The position numbers were made by a program, and so were the translations under genes. 34,521 bases of DNA from CAZXCK01 sp964639225 (GTDB lineage Bacteria; Chloroflexota; Anaerolineae; Aggregatilineales; Phototrophicaceae). Below, piece by piece: positions 24,745 through 33,135 of the stretch (its first letter is position 1; each line of letters begins with the position of its first letter). The stretch covers positions 1 through 34,521 of the forward strand of contig CAZXCK010000030.1 in the NCBI GenBank assembly GCA_964639225.1, read 5' to 3'. The notes under the pieces were generated by a model. That model ran no database searches, had not been told where the DNA came from, and saw only the letters and a program-made list of their open reading frames with translations.

Positions 24745-24814
24745 ACCTCACCCCCGCCCCGCTGCGCTCGACTCCCCCTCTCCAAATATTTGGAGAGGGG
24801 CTGGGGGGTGAGGT
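24745..24814. repeat. Palindromic interspersed repeat between convergent genes
   Basis: The ends are inverted: ACCTCACCCCC (24745-24755) and GGGGGTGAGGT (24804-24814). The centre (24775-24800) is a perfect 26-base palindrome built on CCCCTCTCCAAAT. The left arm has an asymmetric insert (GCCCCGCTGCGCTCGACT). Repeats of this CCTCACCCCC...GGGGGTGAGG form occur in many bacterial genomes between genes. Here it lies between the ends of two convergent genes and could also stop transcription. Confidence 0.8.
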
Positions 24815-24874
24815 TAAATGGGAATGCGCATTTCTTCTGGTTTATCCATTACAGCTTTGTTTTCCCCCTCACAA

Positions 24875-26479
24875 TCACGGATGGTTGCCGTTGTTTTCGG
24901 TTACGTGCAGCGTGCCGCTAATGGACGCGCCCTCACTGAAGCTGCCAATCCAGATGTCATAGCGGCCACTCGCCGGACTGTTGAAGTCGATAGTCGGGTT
25001 GAGCGTGCCGAACGAGTCATCGACGCACACGTAGCTGCCACCCGGCGTGTTGATAATCATGGTGGTGTCGCCGCCGCCGATAAAGTAGAAGCGCAGCAGC
25101 GGAAAGGCCCCGGCGGTGTAGTTCAGGCTGAAGTCCGGCGCTGACGTGGCCCAGCCGGTGCAGCCACCCCCCAGATACGACACATTGACCGGTCCGCCGC
25201 TGGTGATGTTCACGGTGAAAGGATCGGGCACGAAGCCGGCTGCCAGCGCCTGCGAGCCATAATTGGGCGGCAGGCTGAAGTTCAGCGTGGGCTGCACTGG
25301 TGGTGTCAGCGTGGCGGTGGGGGTGGATGAAGGCGTGGATGTTGGCCCGAATGACGTGGCGCTGGGTGTGACGACCATCGTTGGCTGCGGCGTCAGCGTT
25401 ACCGAGGGCACAGCGCCGCACTGACCGCCCAGTCGAATCACACTCGCCGAAATCCAGCCGATAAGGCCCGCCGGGCTGATCTGATACCAGGTGTTATCTG
25501 GTAGCCTGCCGATTACGGGTGCGGTGGTGTTGCCGGTGATCTGGCCGATGACCGAAAAACTGGTGCTGGGGCCGCTGCGGATGTTGACCCGCCCGCCGGT
25601 TGATGAAGCAACCACACACGGACCCAGCGGCGACAGCGTGGCTGGCACAAACACCGTCGGCACCGGCGAAGGCGTGGCCGGTACAACGGTTGGCGGCACA
25701 GTCTGGGCCTGCGCAGCAATCGGACACACCGATTGATCGGACTCAAGTTCCAGGCAAACGATGTAGTTCTGCGGTGTCCGCGGGCTGTCGCTGCTGATTT
25801 CGAGCAGATAGTCGTCCTCGCCGGGTACGAGACGGTAGCTGAGGCCGCTGATGCGCGCGCTGCTCGTCGCCAGCGTCTCGGTGGTGCTGGCGTCTTTAAG
25901 CGTAACCAGCAGCGCTGGCGCGGTATCCATGCTGTAGACGGTCAGCAGCAGCGGCTCGACCGGCTGGCTGCTGAAGGCATAACGCTCAAGCGGCTGCGTG
26001 GTACTGGTCTGCCCATCCAACACCTGGCCGACGTTCAGGGGCTGCGGCGGCGTGACGGGCGCGCCGAACTGGGCGCTGATGAGGAACTGGCCGGTGGTGC
26101 CCGTCTGGCTGGTTACTTCGATGAAGTAGACGCCAGCGCTCACTGAAATGGCGCGCGCCTGCGCCGATGCCTGGCTGCCGTCGTTGAGCGCGATGTGAAG
26201 GACGGTGCCCCCTGAGTTGGTCAGGCGGAAGGACGGCGTCAGTCCGGCAGTGATCTCGAATATGTCAATGTCCAGCGTCTGCGCGGTGGGGACCAGCACG
26301 ACGAAAGTCAGCGACGCGCCTGGCTGTGTCAGTTCGCCGACCTGAATCTCGCCAATGGTGAGGGGTGTGGGTGTCTCGGCCTGCGCGCTGGCACTCAGTA
26401 TGCCAAATGCCAGGAGCCAGACCAGCAAGGTTGTTATCAAAAGCCTTCTACGATCTGCAAACCAGCCAGCTCTCATCAT
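24875..26479 (-). CDS. Secreted PPC/SH3b-domain protein
   Basis: A surface or extracellular protein of about 534 residues and unknown function. A signal peptide covers about residues 1-34 (LLITTLLVWLLAFGILSASAQA). Two PPC-like beta domains follow (about 40-135 and 140-255), then a Pro/Thr/Val linker, an SH3b domain (about 293-353, with GRVNIRSGPSTSFSVIGQI), a second Thr/Ser/Pro linker, and a C-terminal beta domain (about 400-534) with Cys residues near GGGCTGW and SYVCVDD. SH3b domains often bind cell wall. No catalytic motif is seen. The open frame starts at a TTG (26482), but the ATGs at 26479 and 26476 fit the AAAGG upstream better. Confidence 0.83.
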   Translation of the reverse strand: MMRAGWFADRRRLLITTLLVWLLAFGILSASAQAETPTPLTIGEIQVGELTQPGASLTFVVLVPTAQTLDIDIFEITAGLTPSFRLTNSGGTVLHIALNDGSQASAQARAISVSAGVYFIEVTSQTGTTGQFLISAQFGAPVTPPQPLNVGQVLDGQTSTTQPLERYAFSSQPVEPLLLTVYSMDTAPALLVTLKDASTTETLATSSARISGLSYRLVPGEDDYLLEISSDSPRTPQNYIVCLELESDQSVCPIAAQAQTVPPTVVPATPSPVPTVFVPATLSPLGPCVVASSTGGRVNIRSGPSTSFSVIGQITGNTTAPVIGRLPDNTWYQISPAGLIGWISASVIRLGGQCGAVPSVTLTPQPTMVVTPSATSFGPTSTPSSTPTATLTPPVQPTLNFSLPPNYGSQALAAGFVPDPFTVNITSGGPVNVSYLGGGCTGWATSAPDFSLNYTAGAFPLLRFYFIGGGDTTMIINTPGGSYVCVDDSFGTLNPTIDFNSPASGRYDIWIGSFSEGASISGTLHVTENNGNHP

Positions 26480-26526
26480 CAAAACCTTTCCATATATTAA
26501 GTCTCATTTCTACTGTACTCCGATTT

Positions 26527-26556
26527 TTTATCGTTGTATATATTTCACTATGTCAA
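26527..26556 (-). promoter_or_regulatory. Predicted promoter of the PPC/SH3b gene
   Basis: On the minus strand a perfect TTGACA (26551-26556) is followed after 18 bases by GATAAA (26527-26532), a four-of-six -10. The region is unusually AT-rich for this window and lies directly after the M24 terminator. Confidence 0.5.
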
Positions 26557-26576
26557 GCGTTGAGGCAGATCGAATC

Positions 26577-26603
26577 AAAAGCAGGCGAGTCGTCCCCGCC
26601 TGC
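26577..26603 (-). terminator. Intrinsic terminator of the M24 peptidase gene
   Basis: On the minus strand GCAGGCG pairs with CGCCTGC (26581-26603), extendable inward by a G-U and a G-C pair to leave a 5-base loop. TTTT follows directly (26577-26580). It lies 33 bases after the M24 stop and insulates it from the next promoter. Confidence 0.8.
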
Positions 26604-26636
26604 CTGCAAAGTGATTGGCCTGTCGAATGGTTATGC

Positions 26637-27866
26637 TCAACCGCGCAGCGGCAGCACCAGCGATTTGTGGAAATCGGTCAGCGAAACCAGTTCGCCATTG
26701 TCGTCGACCAGCAGCGCGTCCTCAACGCGGATGCCAAAGCCGCGTTCCGGGTAATACAGGCCCGGCTCGATGGTGATGACGTTGCCGCGCTGGAACACGT
26801 CGTCTTTCATCTGGTGGCTCATGTTGGGGCGCTCGTGGATGCGCAGGCCGATGCCGTGCCCCAGGCTGTGGACGTAGCCCTCGCCGGTGCGCGGGTCGCT
26901 GCGCAGCGTGGGATGGCCGTGCGACTCGAAGTAGTCCTGCACAGCTTCCTGCGCCAGATGGGTTGGCTTGTCCACGCCGAAGGTTTCCAGCGCGATGTCG
27001 AAGGCTTCCATCACCTGATTATAGGCTTCCTGGACCTCGTCCGGCGCGTAGCCGATACACCAGGTGCGCGTCATATCGTGATGATAACCGCCGCCCAGTT
27101 CACGCGGGAACAGGTCGAAGACAATGGCCTGACCCAGGCGCAGCGCCATCGAGTCCTCGCCGCGACTATGCGGGAAGCCGCCGTCGCGCCCCTGGGCGAA
27201 GATCATGCCCGTGTCCTCCAGGCCGTGCTCCAGCAGATGACGGCGCACGAAGCGGCGCACATCGCCGATGGTCAGCGGCGTGCCGTCGGTGTTCACCACC
27301 GTGTCGCCGTCGGCCCGGTGGCTGGCGATGAAATCCCAGGTGGCGGCCATCACGGCGTTGGTGCGCGCCGCCACCGAGCGGATGCGTTCGATTTCGGCGG
27401 CGTCTTTGGTGACCGCCGCCTCGTCGAACAGCGTCAGCCCGGACTCGCCGCAGAACAGGTACTGCGGCTGGGTTTCGGCCAGCGTTCTGGTCGTCGCCAG
27501 GATGCCGTGCAGGCTGCCCACGCCATAAATGCCGACTTTCCCCTTGCTCACGCCCAGTTCGCCCAGCGCGCGCGCCCACAGCGCGGCCTGCGCCCGGCTC
27601 ATATCGCCGTTGGCCTCGCTGACCAGTTCGGCCCAGTTCAGGTCGGCGGTGGTGCGGATCGTCAGGCCGCTGGCGGCGGCTTCCTCGCGTTCCATCGGCG
27701 ACACCACCAGCAGCGGATCGGCCCCTGGCTTTTTGAGCGCCAGTCCGTAGGTAACGTGAATGCGCCCCACCAGATAATCCAGGTAGGGGCTGTAGGTCTC
27801 GCTAATGGGAATCAAAAGCGCCGCCAGATCACGGGCGGCCATCAGGCGGTCGATATCGGCTTTCAC
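26637..27866 (-). CDS. M24 family metallopeptidase (Xaa-Pro aminopeptidase/dipeptidase-like)
   Basis: A cytoplasmic peptidase of 409 residues with the pita-bread fold, likely to cut peptides with proline in the second position. All five metal ligands of the family can be placed: Asp251 (IVFDLFPREL), Asp264 (HHDMTRTW), His337 (LGHGIGLRIHE), Glu367 (ITIEPGLYYP) and Glu382 (RVEDALLV). The first two are 13 residues apart, two more than is usual. Residues 1-155 form the creatinase-like N-terminal domain. I start it at the GTG at 27866, with GAGGAG 9 bases upstream. The open frame continues 58 codons further, but that part crosses the end of the RDD gene and a hairpin. Confidence 0.9.
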   Translation of the reverse strand: MKADIDRLMAARDLAALLIPISETYSPYLDYLVGRIHVTYGLALKKPGADPLLVVSPMEREEAAASGLTIRTTADLNWAELVSEANGDMSRAQAALWARALGELGVSKGKVGIYGVGSLHGILATTRTLAETQPQYLFCGESGLTLFDEAAVTKDAAEIERIRSVAARTNAVMAATWDFIASHRADGDTVVNTDGTPLTIGDVRRFVRRHLLEHGLEDTGMIFAQGRDGGFPHSRGEDSMALRLGQAIVFDLFPRELGGGYHHDMTRTWCIGYAPDEVQEAYNQVMEAFDIALETFGVDKPTHLAQEAVQDYFESHGHPTLRSDPRTGEGYVHSLGHGIGLRIHERPNMSHQMKDDVFQRGNVITIEPGLYYPERGFGIRVEDALLVDDNGELVSLTDFHKSLVLPLRG

Positions 27867-27930
27867 GGAATTTCGCTCCTCAATACTGTTGTTTTCCAAC
27901 ACGGCGCGGGGTCGTCTGGCGAAGATGATG

Positions 27931-27955
27931 TTGGGGCGGTTCGCCACCGCCCCAA
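27931..27955 (-). terminator. Hairpin between the RDD and M24 genes
   Basis: TTGGGGCGGT (27931-27940) and ACCGCCCCAA (27946-27955) form a perfect 10-bp stem with a 5-base loop, 15 bases after the RDD stop. The bases after it on the minus strand (ACATCATCTT) are not a U-run. It may attenuate read-through into the M24 gene or protect the transcript end. Confidence 0.6.
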
Positions 27956-27969
27956 CCGTATTGCCGCGC

Positions 27970-28437
27970 TTACTCGAAGTACGGGTCTTCGTTTTTGCGC
28001 TTGGCCTTGCCGCTGACGGCGATCGTTTCGCCGCCACCACGGTCGACCTTGACGACGTAGGTGCTGGCGATTTTGTCGTGCCAGCCCTGGTTATTGGCGT
28101 CGATCAGCGCCCATATCCAGCCTAGCATCAGCACAGGCGAGTTGATGAGATACCCCACATAGCGCAGCACGGCTTCGGCGTCGGAGATGGGCGTGCCGTC
28201 GGTCTTGACGACGCGCAGATTCATCACCATTTTGCCGGGTGTCTGCCCGTTCTGGCGGGTCAGGAAATACCACTGGTAGCCCGCGCCCAGGATGAACCCG
28301 ACGAAGCTGCCACCAAAAATCAGATTGCCGCCGCCAGCCCCCACCATACCACCGACCATGCCCAGGATCAGGCTGTCGATGATGAGGGCGATGAAGCGTT
28401 GGCCGATGTCGGCCAGTTCATAGGTCCGAGTTTCCAT
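27970..28437 (-). CDS. RDD family membrane protein
   Basis: A 155-residue inner-membrane protein. The signature is clear: IGQRFIALIIDSLILG (Arg and Asp in the first helix), a glycine-rich second segment, then LTRQNGQTPGKMVMNLRVV and GWHDKIASTYVV. There are three to four membrane segments and a charged C-terminal tail. The family's function is mostly unknown; some members are linked to ion exchange or transport. The ATG at 28437 is preferred over a frame beginning at 28494, because the family pattern starts shortly after it and GGGGAG lies 11 bases upstream. Confidence 0.88.
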   Translation of the reverse strand: METRTYELADIGQRFIALIIDSLILGMVGGMVGAGGGNLIFGGSFVGFILGAGYQWYFLTRQNGQTPGKMVMNLRVVKTDGTPISDAEAVLRYVGYLINSPVLMLGWIWALIDANNQGWHDKIASTYVVKVDRGGGETIAVSGKAKRKNEDPYFE

Positions 28438-28526
28438 TGTATTCAGCACTCCCCAGTTTGTTTTTCTCGATGCGTTACATCCTGCTATACGCACGAGACT
28501 GGCGGCACGTCGCAGATTGGGCGGCG

Positions 28527-29012
<486 letters not shown>

Positions 29013-29399
29013 GGTCGTTTTCCTCTCGTTTACGGTGTCGATTTCTCGTCTGCTGGTGTGTTCAAGCATACCAGTTCCACAAGGTGTTAGCTACATCGGA
29101 ATTCGGTTAGGAAGCCGTTAGGGGCGGTGATGTTAACGGTCTGGCGTTGGAATCCGTTGTATTCTGCCTATACAGAGGGGTGGAGTCGGCGCGGCGGTGT
29201 TTCTGAAAAAACTGGAACAATGGCGGCATATCAGAGAAACCTTAAGATCGCGGCGCGTCTGATCGACAATCCTTATGATATAGTGCAATTGTATCTTCAT
29301 CTATTATTCATTGTTCGGGCAGCGGTGATAGCACACTGTCCGGCGGCCAGGCTGAAGATCTGCGCGCACCGGCGCGCCGTTGTAGGAGGGTAACAATCC
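29013..29399. other. Divergent control region between cyclophilin and the signalling operon
   Basis: A 387-base gap with no supported gene. Candidate plus-strand promoter elements are TTGGAA (29147-29152) with TATACA (29169-29174) at a 16-base spacing, and the -10-like TATGAT (29274-29279) in an AT-rich patch. A minus-strand TATGCT (29065-29070) may serve the cyclophilin gene. None is strong. An open frame from 29127 to 29393 has no recognisable product and ends just before the response regulator. Confidence 0.4.
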
Positions 29400-29762
29400 A
29401 TGCCACGCATCTTATATATCGAAGACGATGCGAACAACCGTCTGCTGGTGCGGCGTATCCTGCTGGCTGAGGGGATGGAAGTCGAAGAAGCTGAGAATGC
29501 CGCTGATGGCATCGAGATGGCGCGCGGCAACCCGCCCGATCTCATCCTGATGGACATCAGCATGCCCGGCATGGACGGACTGACGGCGACGACCACCATC
29601 CGCCAACTGCCCGAAATCGCCGATATTCCCATCGTCGCGCTAACGGCCAACGTCATGCAGGGCGACCGCGAACGTTCGCTGGACGCTGGCTGCGACGGTT
29701 ATATCGGCAAGCCAATTGATGTTGATACGTTTGCCGAACATCTCACACAGTTTCTAAGGTGA
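29400..29762 (+). CDS. Single-domain response regulator (receiver only)
   Basis: A 120-residue CheY/Spo0F-like receiver with no output domain. The acidic pocket is Glu8/Asp9/Asp10, the phosphoacceptor is Asp52 (LILMDISMPGMDG), the switch Thr is Thr82 (VALTANVM) and the conserved Lys is Lys104 (GYIGKPID). The ending resembles receivers from hybrid kinases, so it probably works in a phosphorelay or binds a partner protein. TAGGAGGG (29383-29390) is a very good ribosome-binding site. It is the first gene of a five-gene operon, and the next gene starts 5 bases after its stop. Confidence 0.93.
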   Translation: MPRILYIEDDANNRLLVRRILLAEGMEVEEAENAADGIEMARGNPPDLILMDISMPGMDGLTATTTIRQLPEIADIPIVALTANVMQGDRERSLDAGCDGYIGKPIDVDTFAEHLTQFLR

Positions 29763-29767
29763 TAGCC

Positions 29768-30190
29768 ATGAATCAAATCGCTCCAGTCGAACCCAGTGAA
29801 GCCCATGTCCTGGTGGTTGAAGACAATGTCCCCAACTTCGTGCTGATTGCGCGCATGCTGGCTTTTATGGGCGTCCAGCGCTGTGAGTGGAAGACATCCG
29901 GCTGGCAGGTCGTCCAGTTTGCGGAGACACTGCCGCGCATCGACCTGATTCTGATGGACATTCGCCTGCCCTATGAAGACGGCTACCAGGCGCTGCAAAA
30001 AGTTCGCAGCAACCCGCGCCTGCGCGATACGGTCGTGTGCGCCGTGACCGCCGAGGCCAGCGAAGATCAGATGCGCCGGGCGCAGAAGGCCGGCTTTGAC
30101 GGCTTCCTGGGCAAACCACTGGACCCCGACCGTTTCCCGACCCAGATCACGCGGCTGCTGGCCGGTGAGCAGGTCTGGGAGTGGAAGTAG
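29768..30190 (+). CDS. Second single-domain response regulator
   Basis: A 140-residue receiver protein. The pocket is Glu18/Asp19, the phosphoacceptor is Asp64 (LILMDIRLPYEDG), the switch Thr is Thr94 (CAVTAEAS) and the Lys is Lys116 (GFLGKPLD). The region between helix 1 and strand 2 is atypical (RCEWKTSGWQVVQF), and the tail ends WEWK. It is too unlike the first regulator to be a recent copy. The ATG at 29768 is chosen because AAGGTGA, overlapping the upstream stop, is spaced 5 bases from it; a GTG at 29759 is possible. No DNA-binding domain is present. Confidence 0.9.
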   Translation: MNQIAPVEPSEAHVLVVEDNVPNFVLIARMLAFMGVQRCEWKTSGWQVVQFAETLPRIDLILMDIRLPYEDGYQALQKVRSNPRLRDTVVCAVTAEASEDQMRRAQKAGFDGFLGKPLDPDRFPTQITRLLAGEQVWEWK

Positions 30191-30229
30191 CCGCACCGGA
30201 CCTTTCCGGTTGAGGCAGGAGCAAAGACT

Positions 30230-31402
30230 ATGAACCCCGACCTGCAGACCGTTGCCCATCTTGTCTCCGTAACCGATCAGTGGGAACAGACCGGCACCCC
30301 GCCCCAGGATTTGCTGGCACAGGCCCTGCCAGTTTTCGCGTCCACGCTGCCAGCCACGCGCGGCCTGCGTCTGTGGCTGGATGACACCGACGGCCTGCAG
30401 GTCGCTGGTTCTGCCGGTGATATGCCCAGGGGCAAGCCACAGGTGCCGCACGGCGAGGCCCTGCAGGCCAGCCACGCCCGCTTCGATAAGCGCAACGCCC
30501 GCTGGACCGTCCCGCTGCGCCGTGAGGAACGGCTGATTGGCGCTCTTGAGATCATGATGGCGGACGGCACAGAGCGCGACCCGCAAAGTGTCACCATGCT
30601 GGACATCGTGGCCAGCCTGTGGGGCAGCGCCCTGGAGAAACGCGCGGTCATCGGCCAGGCCCAGCGCCGCGCGGTCATCTCCACCGGGCTGACCGCCTGC
30701 CGTTCGTTTACCGATATTGCCGGGGTACTGGCGAAGCATCTGCTGAGGTCTGGCCAGCGTCTGGTGATTAATCTCATCCGGCACGACCCGACCGGCGCTT
30801 TCGCCGGGCTGCACACGGTCGCCGCCGCCAGCCGCAGCCAGGTCCACGCGCTCGACATTCACATCGACATCACGCCGGAAGAGATGGGCCAGACGATATA
30901 CCGGGCAATTCAGGACAACGAGATCGTCCTGATCGACGATGTGCAGACCGACCCGGGTATCGGCCCCCGTCTGAAGATGTGGCGCGAGGACGAGCCAATC
31001 ATCGCCTCGTGCGTGATTCCGCTGCGCTCGCAGGGGCGCGTGCTGGGGCTGTTGAGCGTGAACACCGTGCGCGGCGGACTGCATTACACCTCGTTCGAGT
31101 GGCAACTGCTGCATACCCTGGCGGACCAGATCGGCGGCATGAGCAACGGTCTGCTGCTGGCGCGCCAGGCCGAGCAGAACCTGCACAATTTCGAGCGACT
31201 GGCACACAGTCGGGCGCTGGTCAACCAGATCACCGGCCAGATGCAGCAGCAGCAGGACATGGCCAGCATTCTGGAGCTGACGGTGAGCGAATTAGGGCGG
31301 GCGCTGGGGGCACGCCGGGCGCGTATCCGGCTGGCGATGCCCGACACCATCGCGCAGCCCGCTACACCGCACCCCCATCCCGAAGACGAGGCGGAGCGTT
31401 AA
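30230..31402 (+). CDS. Soluble GAF-domain signalling protein
   Basis: A 390-residue cytoplasmic protein. Residues about 20-140 form a weak GAF-like domain (VPLRREERLIGALEIMM). Residues about 150-315 form a clear GAF domain (ASCVIPLRSQGRVLGLLSVN). A helical linker then leads to a C-terminal segment (328-372) that looks like the first half of another GAF (ILELTVSELGRALG...RIRLAMP) and then stops in a Pro/Glu/His tail. No kinase, cyclase or DNA-binding domain is present, so it is probably a sensor or adaptor for the regulators encoded before it. A GGCAGGAG element precedes the ATG. The next gene starts 3 bases after its stop. Confidence 0.85.
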   Translation: MNPDLQTVAHLVSVTDQWEQTGTPPQDLLAQALPVFASTLPATRGLRLWLDDTDGLQVAGSAGDMPRGKPQVPHGEALQASHARFDKRNARWTVPLRREERLIGALEIMMADGTERDPQSVTMLDIVASLWGSALEKRAVIGQAQRRAVISTGLTACRSFTDIAGVLAKHLLRSGQRLVINLIRHDPTGAFAGLHTVAAASRSQVHALDIHIDITPEEMGQTIYRAIQDNEIVLIDDVQTDPGIGPRLKMWREDEPIIASCVIPLRSQGRVLGLLSVNTVRGGLHYTSFEWQLLHTLADQIGGMSNGLLLARQAEQNLHNFERLAHSRALVNQITGQMQQQQDMASILELTVSELGRALGARRARIRLAMPDTIAQPATPHPHPEDEAER

Positions 31403-31405
31403 ATC

Positions 31406-33133
31406 ATGCGCCTGTTGAAACTCATCCTGAACTTATCCCATTACGAGAACTCCACCGACCGCAGCCGCGCCCAGATGATTTACTGGCTGGTGGCGGTGAT
31501 CGTCCCCATTTTCTCCGTTTATATCTTTGTCATCCCGACCAGCCAGCAGATCACGCTGGCGCAGATCAGCCGGGACGACCCCATCATCGCCGGGTCGATT
31601 ATCGGGTTCTTCATCGTGGCTGTGGTTACGCTGTGGGCCAACCGCAGCGGTCGCCTGGAACTGGCGGCCTGGGGACCGGCGCTGCTGATCGCTGTCGGCA
31701 TGTATCCGCGCTTGGTCGTTACCGGTATCGTCAACGCCAACACCGGTATGCTGCCGCTGGTAGGGCTGATGATGCTGGCGCTGCTCAAAGGCCGGCAGGC
31801 GGTGGTCTACGGCGCAATCGGTACGCTGGGGGTTGTCTTGCTCGGCATCCTGTGGCGCGGCAGCGTCAGCGACGTGCATATGCTGCCCTACATTACGAGC
31901 ATGGACGACGTTCGGGCAAGCGACGCCAGCGACTTTTTCGCTATGGCGGCGCAGATCATCGGCGTCAGCGTGCTGCTCTACCGTTATGCGGCGTACGCGC
32001 AGGCCGGCCAGCAGCAGGCGGCCACCAGCGCGCTGGAACAGCGCAACCTGACGGCGGAGATCGTCACGAAGATTGCCCAGCGTGTCTCCAGACGCGAACC
32101 GATCCAGAACGTCTTCGACGAGATCATCGAGCAGGTCAACAGCAATTTCGACACCATCTATCACACCCAGGTTTTCCTGATCGACGACAAGGGGCAGCTA
32201 GCGCGGCTGGTCGCCAGTACCGGCCCGGTGGGCGAGATGATGATCCAGCGTAAGCACGCGCTGGCCGTCGGCAGCCAGAGTGTGATCGGTTATGTGACCG
32301 GCAGCGGCCAGTCAACGATTGCCAGCGCCGGGCTGACGGGCACCGTCCACCGCCGTAATGAACTGCTGCCAGAGACGATGGCCGAGGCCGCTTTCCCCCT
32401 GCGCGTGGGCGATAAAGTCATCGGCGCGCTGGACATTCAGAGCCGGAACGCGGACGCCTTCGATGACCCCAATTTTATGCAGTTGTTCCAGGCGCTGGCC
32501 GATAGTGTGGCGCTGGCCGTCGATAACGTGAGCCAGTACGAGAGCGCCGAGGCCCGCCTCAAAGAGAATACGAAGCTCATCGACCAGATGCAGCACACCC
32601 TGCGCGAGGTGGAGCACCTGAACGAGCGTCTGACCGGCCAGGTGTGGAGCGCCTACCTCGGCCAGTCGGGGCGCGATCTGGGGTTGGCGGTCGAGTTTGG
32701 CGAGACGCTGGTGCAGCAGCCGGCAGACTGGACGCCGGGCCTGGAGCGGGCGCTGCAGACCAACCAGACGGTTCAGTTCACCGAAGGCGACCAGCGTATG
32801 ATCGCCGTGCCGCTGCGGGTGCGCGGGCAGGTGGTGGGCGCGATGGAGTTCGAGCTGGGTGCGGAGGAATTTGTATCCGAAGACCTGGAGCTGCTCCAGG
32901 AAGTGAGCGACCACTTCGGCATGGCGGTTGAAAACGCCCGCCTGGTCGATGAGAGCCAGCGCACCGCCTGGCGCGAGACGCTGCTCAACCAGATCAGCAG
33001 CCGCCTGCAATCGGCTGACCGCGTCGAGCATATCCTCTCGGCGGCGGCAGAAGGTCTGCAAACCGCGCTGGATGCGGGCCGCGTGTCCATTCGACTGGGC
33101 ACGCCGCCAGCGGCTGCCAACGGGGGAGATTGA
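31406..33133 (+). CDS. Membrane GAF-domain sensor protein
   Basis: A 575-residue protein with about six membrane helices in residues 20-195 and no large outer domain. A coiled coil follows, then a GAF domain (about 215-385, with AAFPLRVGDKVIGALDIQS). A second coiled coil runs into LNERLTGQVWSAYLGQ. A shortened GAF-like domain comes next (IAVPLRVRGQVVGAMEFEL, then FGMAVENARLV). The C-terminus is again a half-GAF (LLNQISSRLQ...VSIRLGTPP). There is no kinase domain. It shares the linker module with the following gene and the tail with the preceding one. It sits in the middle of the operon, 3 bases from one neighbour and 2 from the other. Confidence 0.87.
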   Translation: MRLLKLILNLSHYENSTDRSRAQMIYWLVAVIVPIFSVYIFVIPTSQQITLAQISRDDPIIAGSIIGFFIVAVVTLWANRSGRLELAAWGPALLIAVGMYPRLVVTGIVNANTGMLPLVGLMMLALLKGRQAVVYGAIGTLGVVLLGILWRGSVSDVHMLPYITSMDDVRASDASDFFAMAAQIIGVSVLLYRYAAYAQAGQQQAATSALEQRNLTAEIVTKIAQRVSRREPIQNVFDEIIEQVNSNFDTIYHTQVFLIDDKGQLARLVASTGPVGEMMIQRKHALAVGSQSVIGYVTGSGQSTIASAGLTGTVHRRNELLPETMAEAAFPLRVGDKVIGALDIQSRNADAFDDPNFMQLFQALADSVALAVDNVSQYESAEARLKENTKLIDQMQHTLREVEHLNERLTGQVWSAYLGQSGRDLGLAVEFGETLVQQPADWTPGLERALQTNQTVQFTEGDQRMIAVPLRVRGQVVGAMEFELGAEEFVSEDLELLQEVSDHFGMAVENARLVDESQRTAWRETLLNQISSRLQSADRVEHILSAAAEGLQTALDAGRVSIRLGTPPAAANGGD

Positions 33134-33135
33134 CG

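Noticed and set aside
26355..28016. A 553-codon open frame on the plus strand
   Set aside because: It runs antisense through the M24 peptidase and across its terminator and the neighbouring promoter.
27867..28040. A 58-residue N-terminal extension of the M24 peptidase
   Set aside because: It overlaps the 3' end of the RDD gene and a 10-bp hairpin, and a good ribosome-binding site marks the GTG at 27866.
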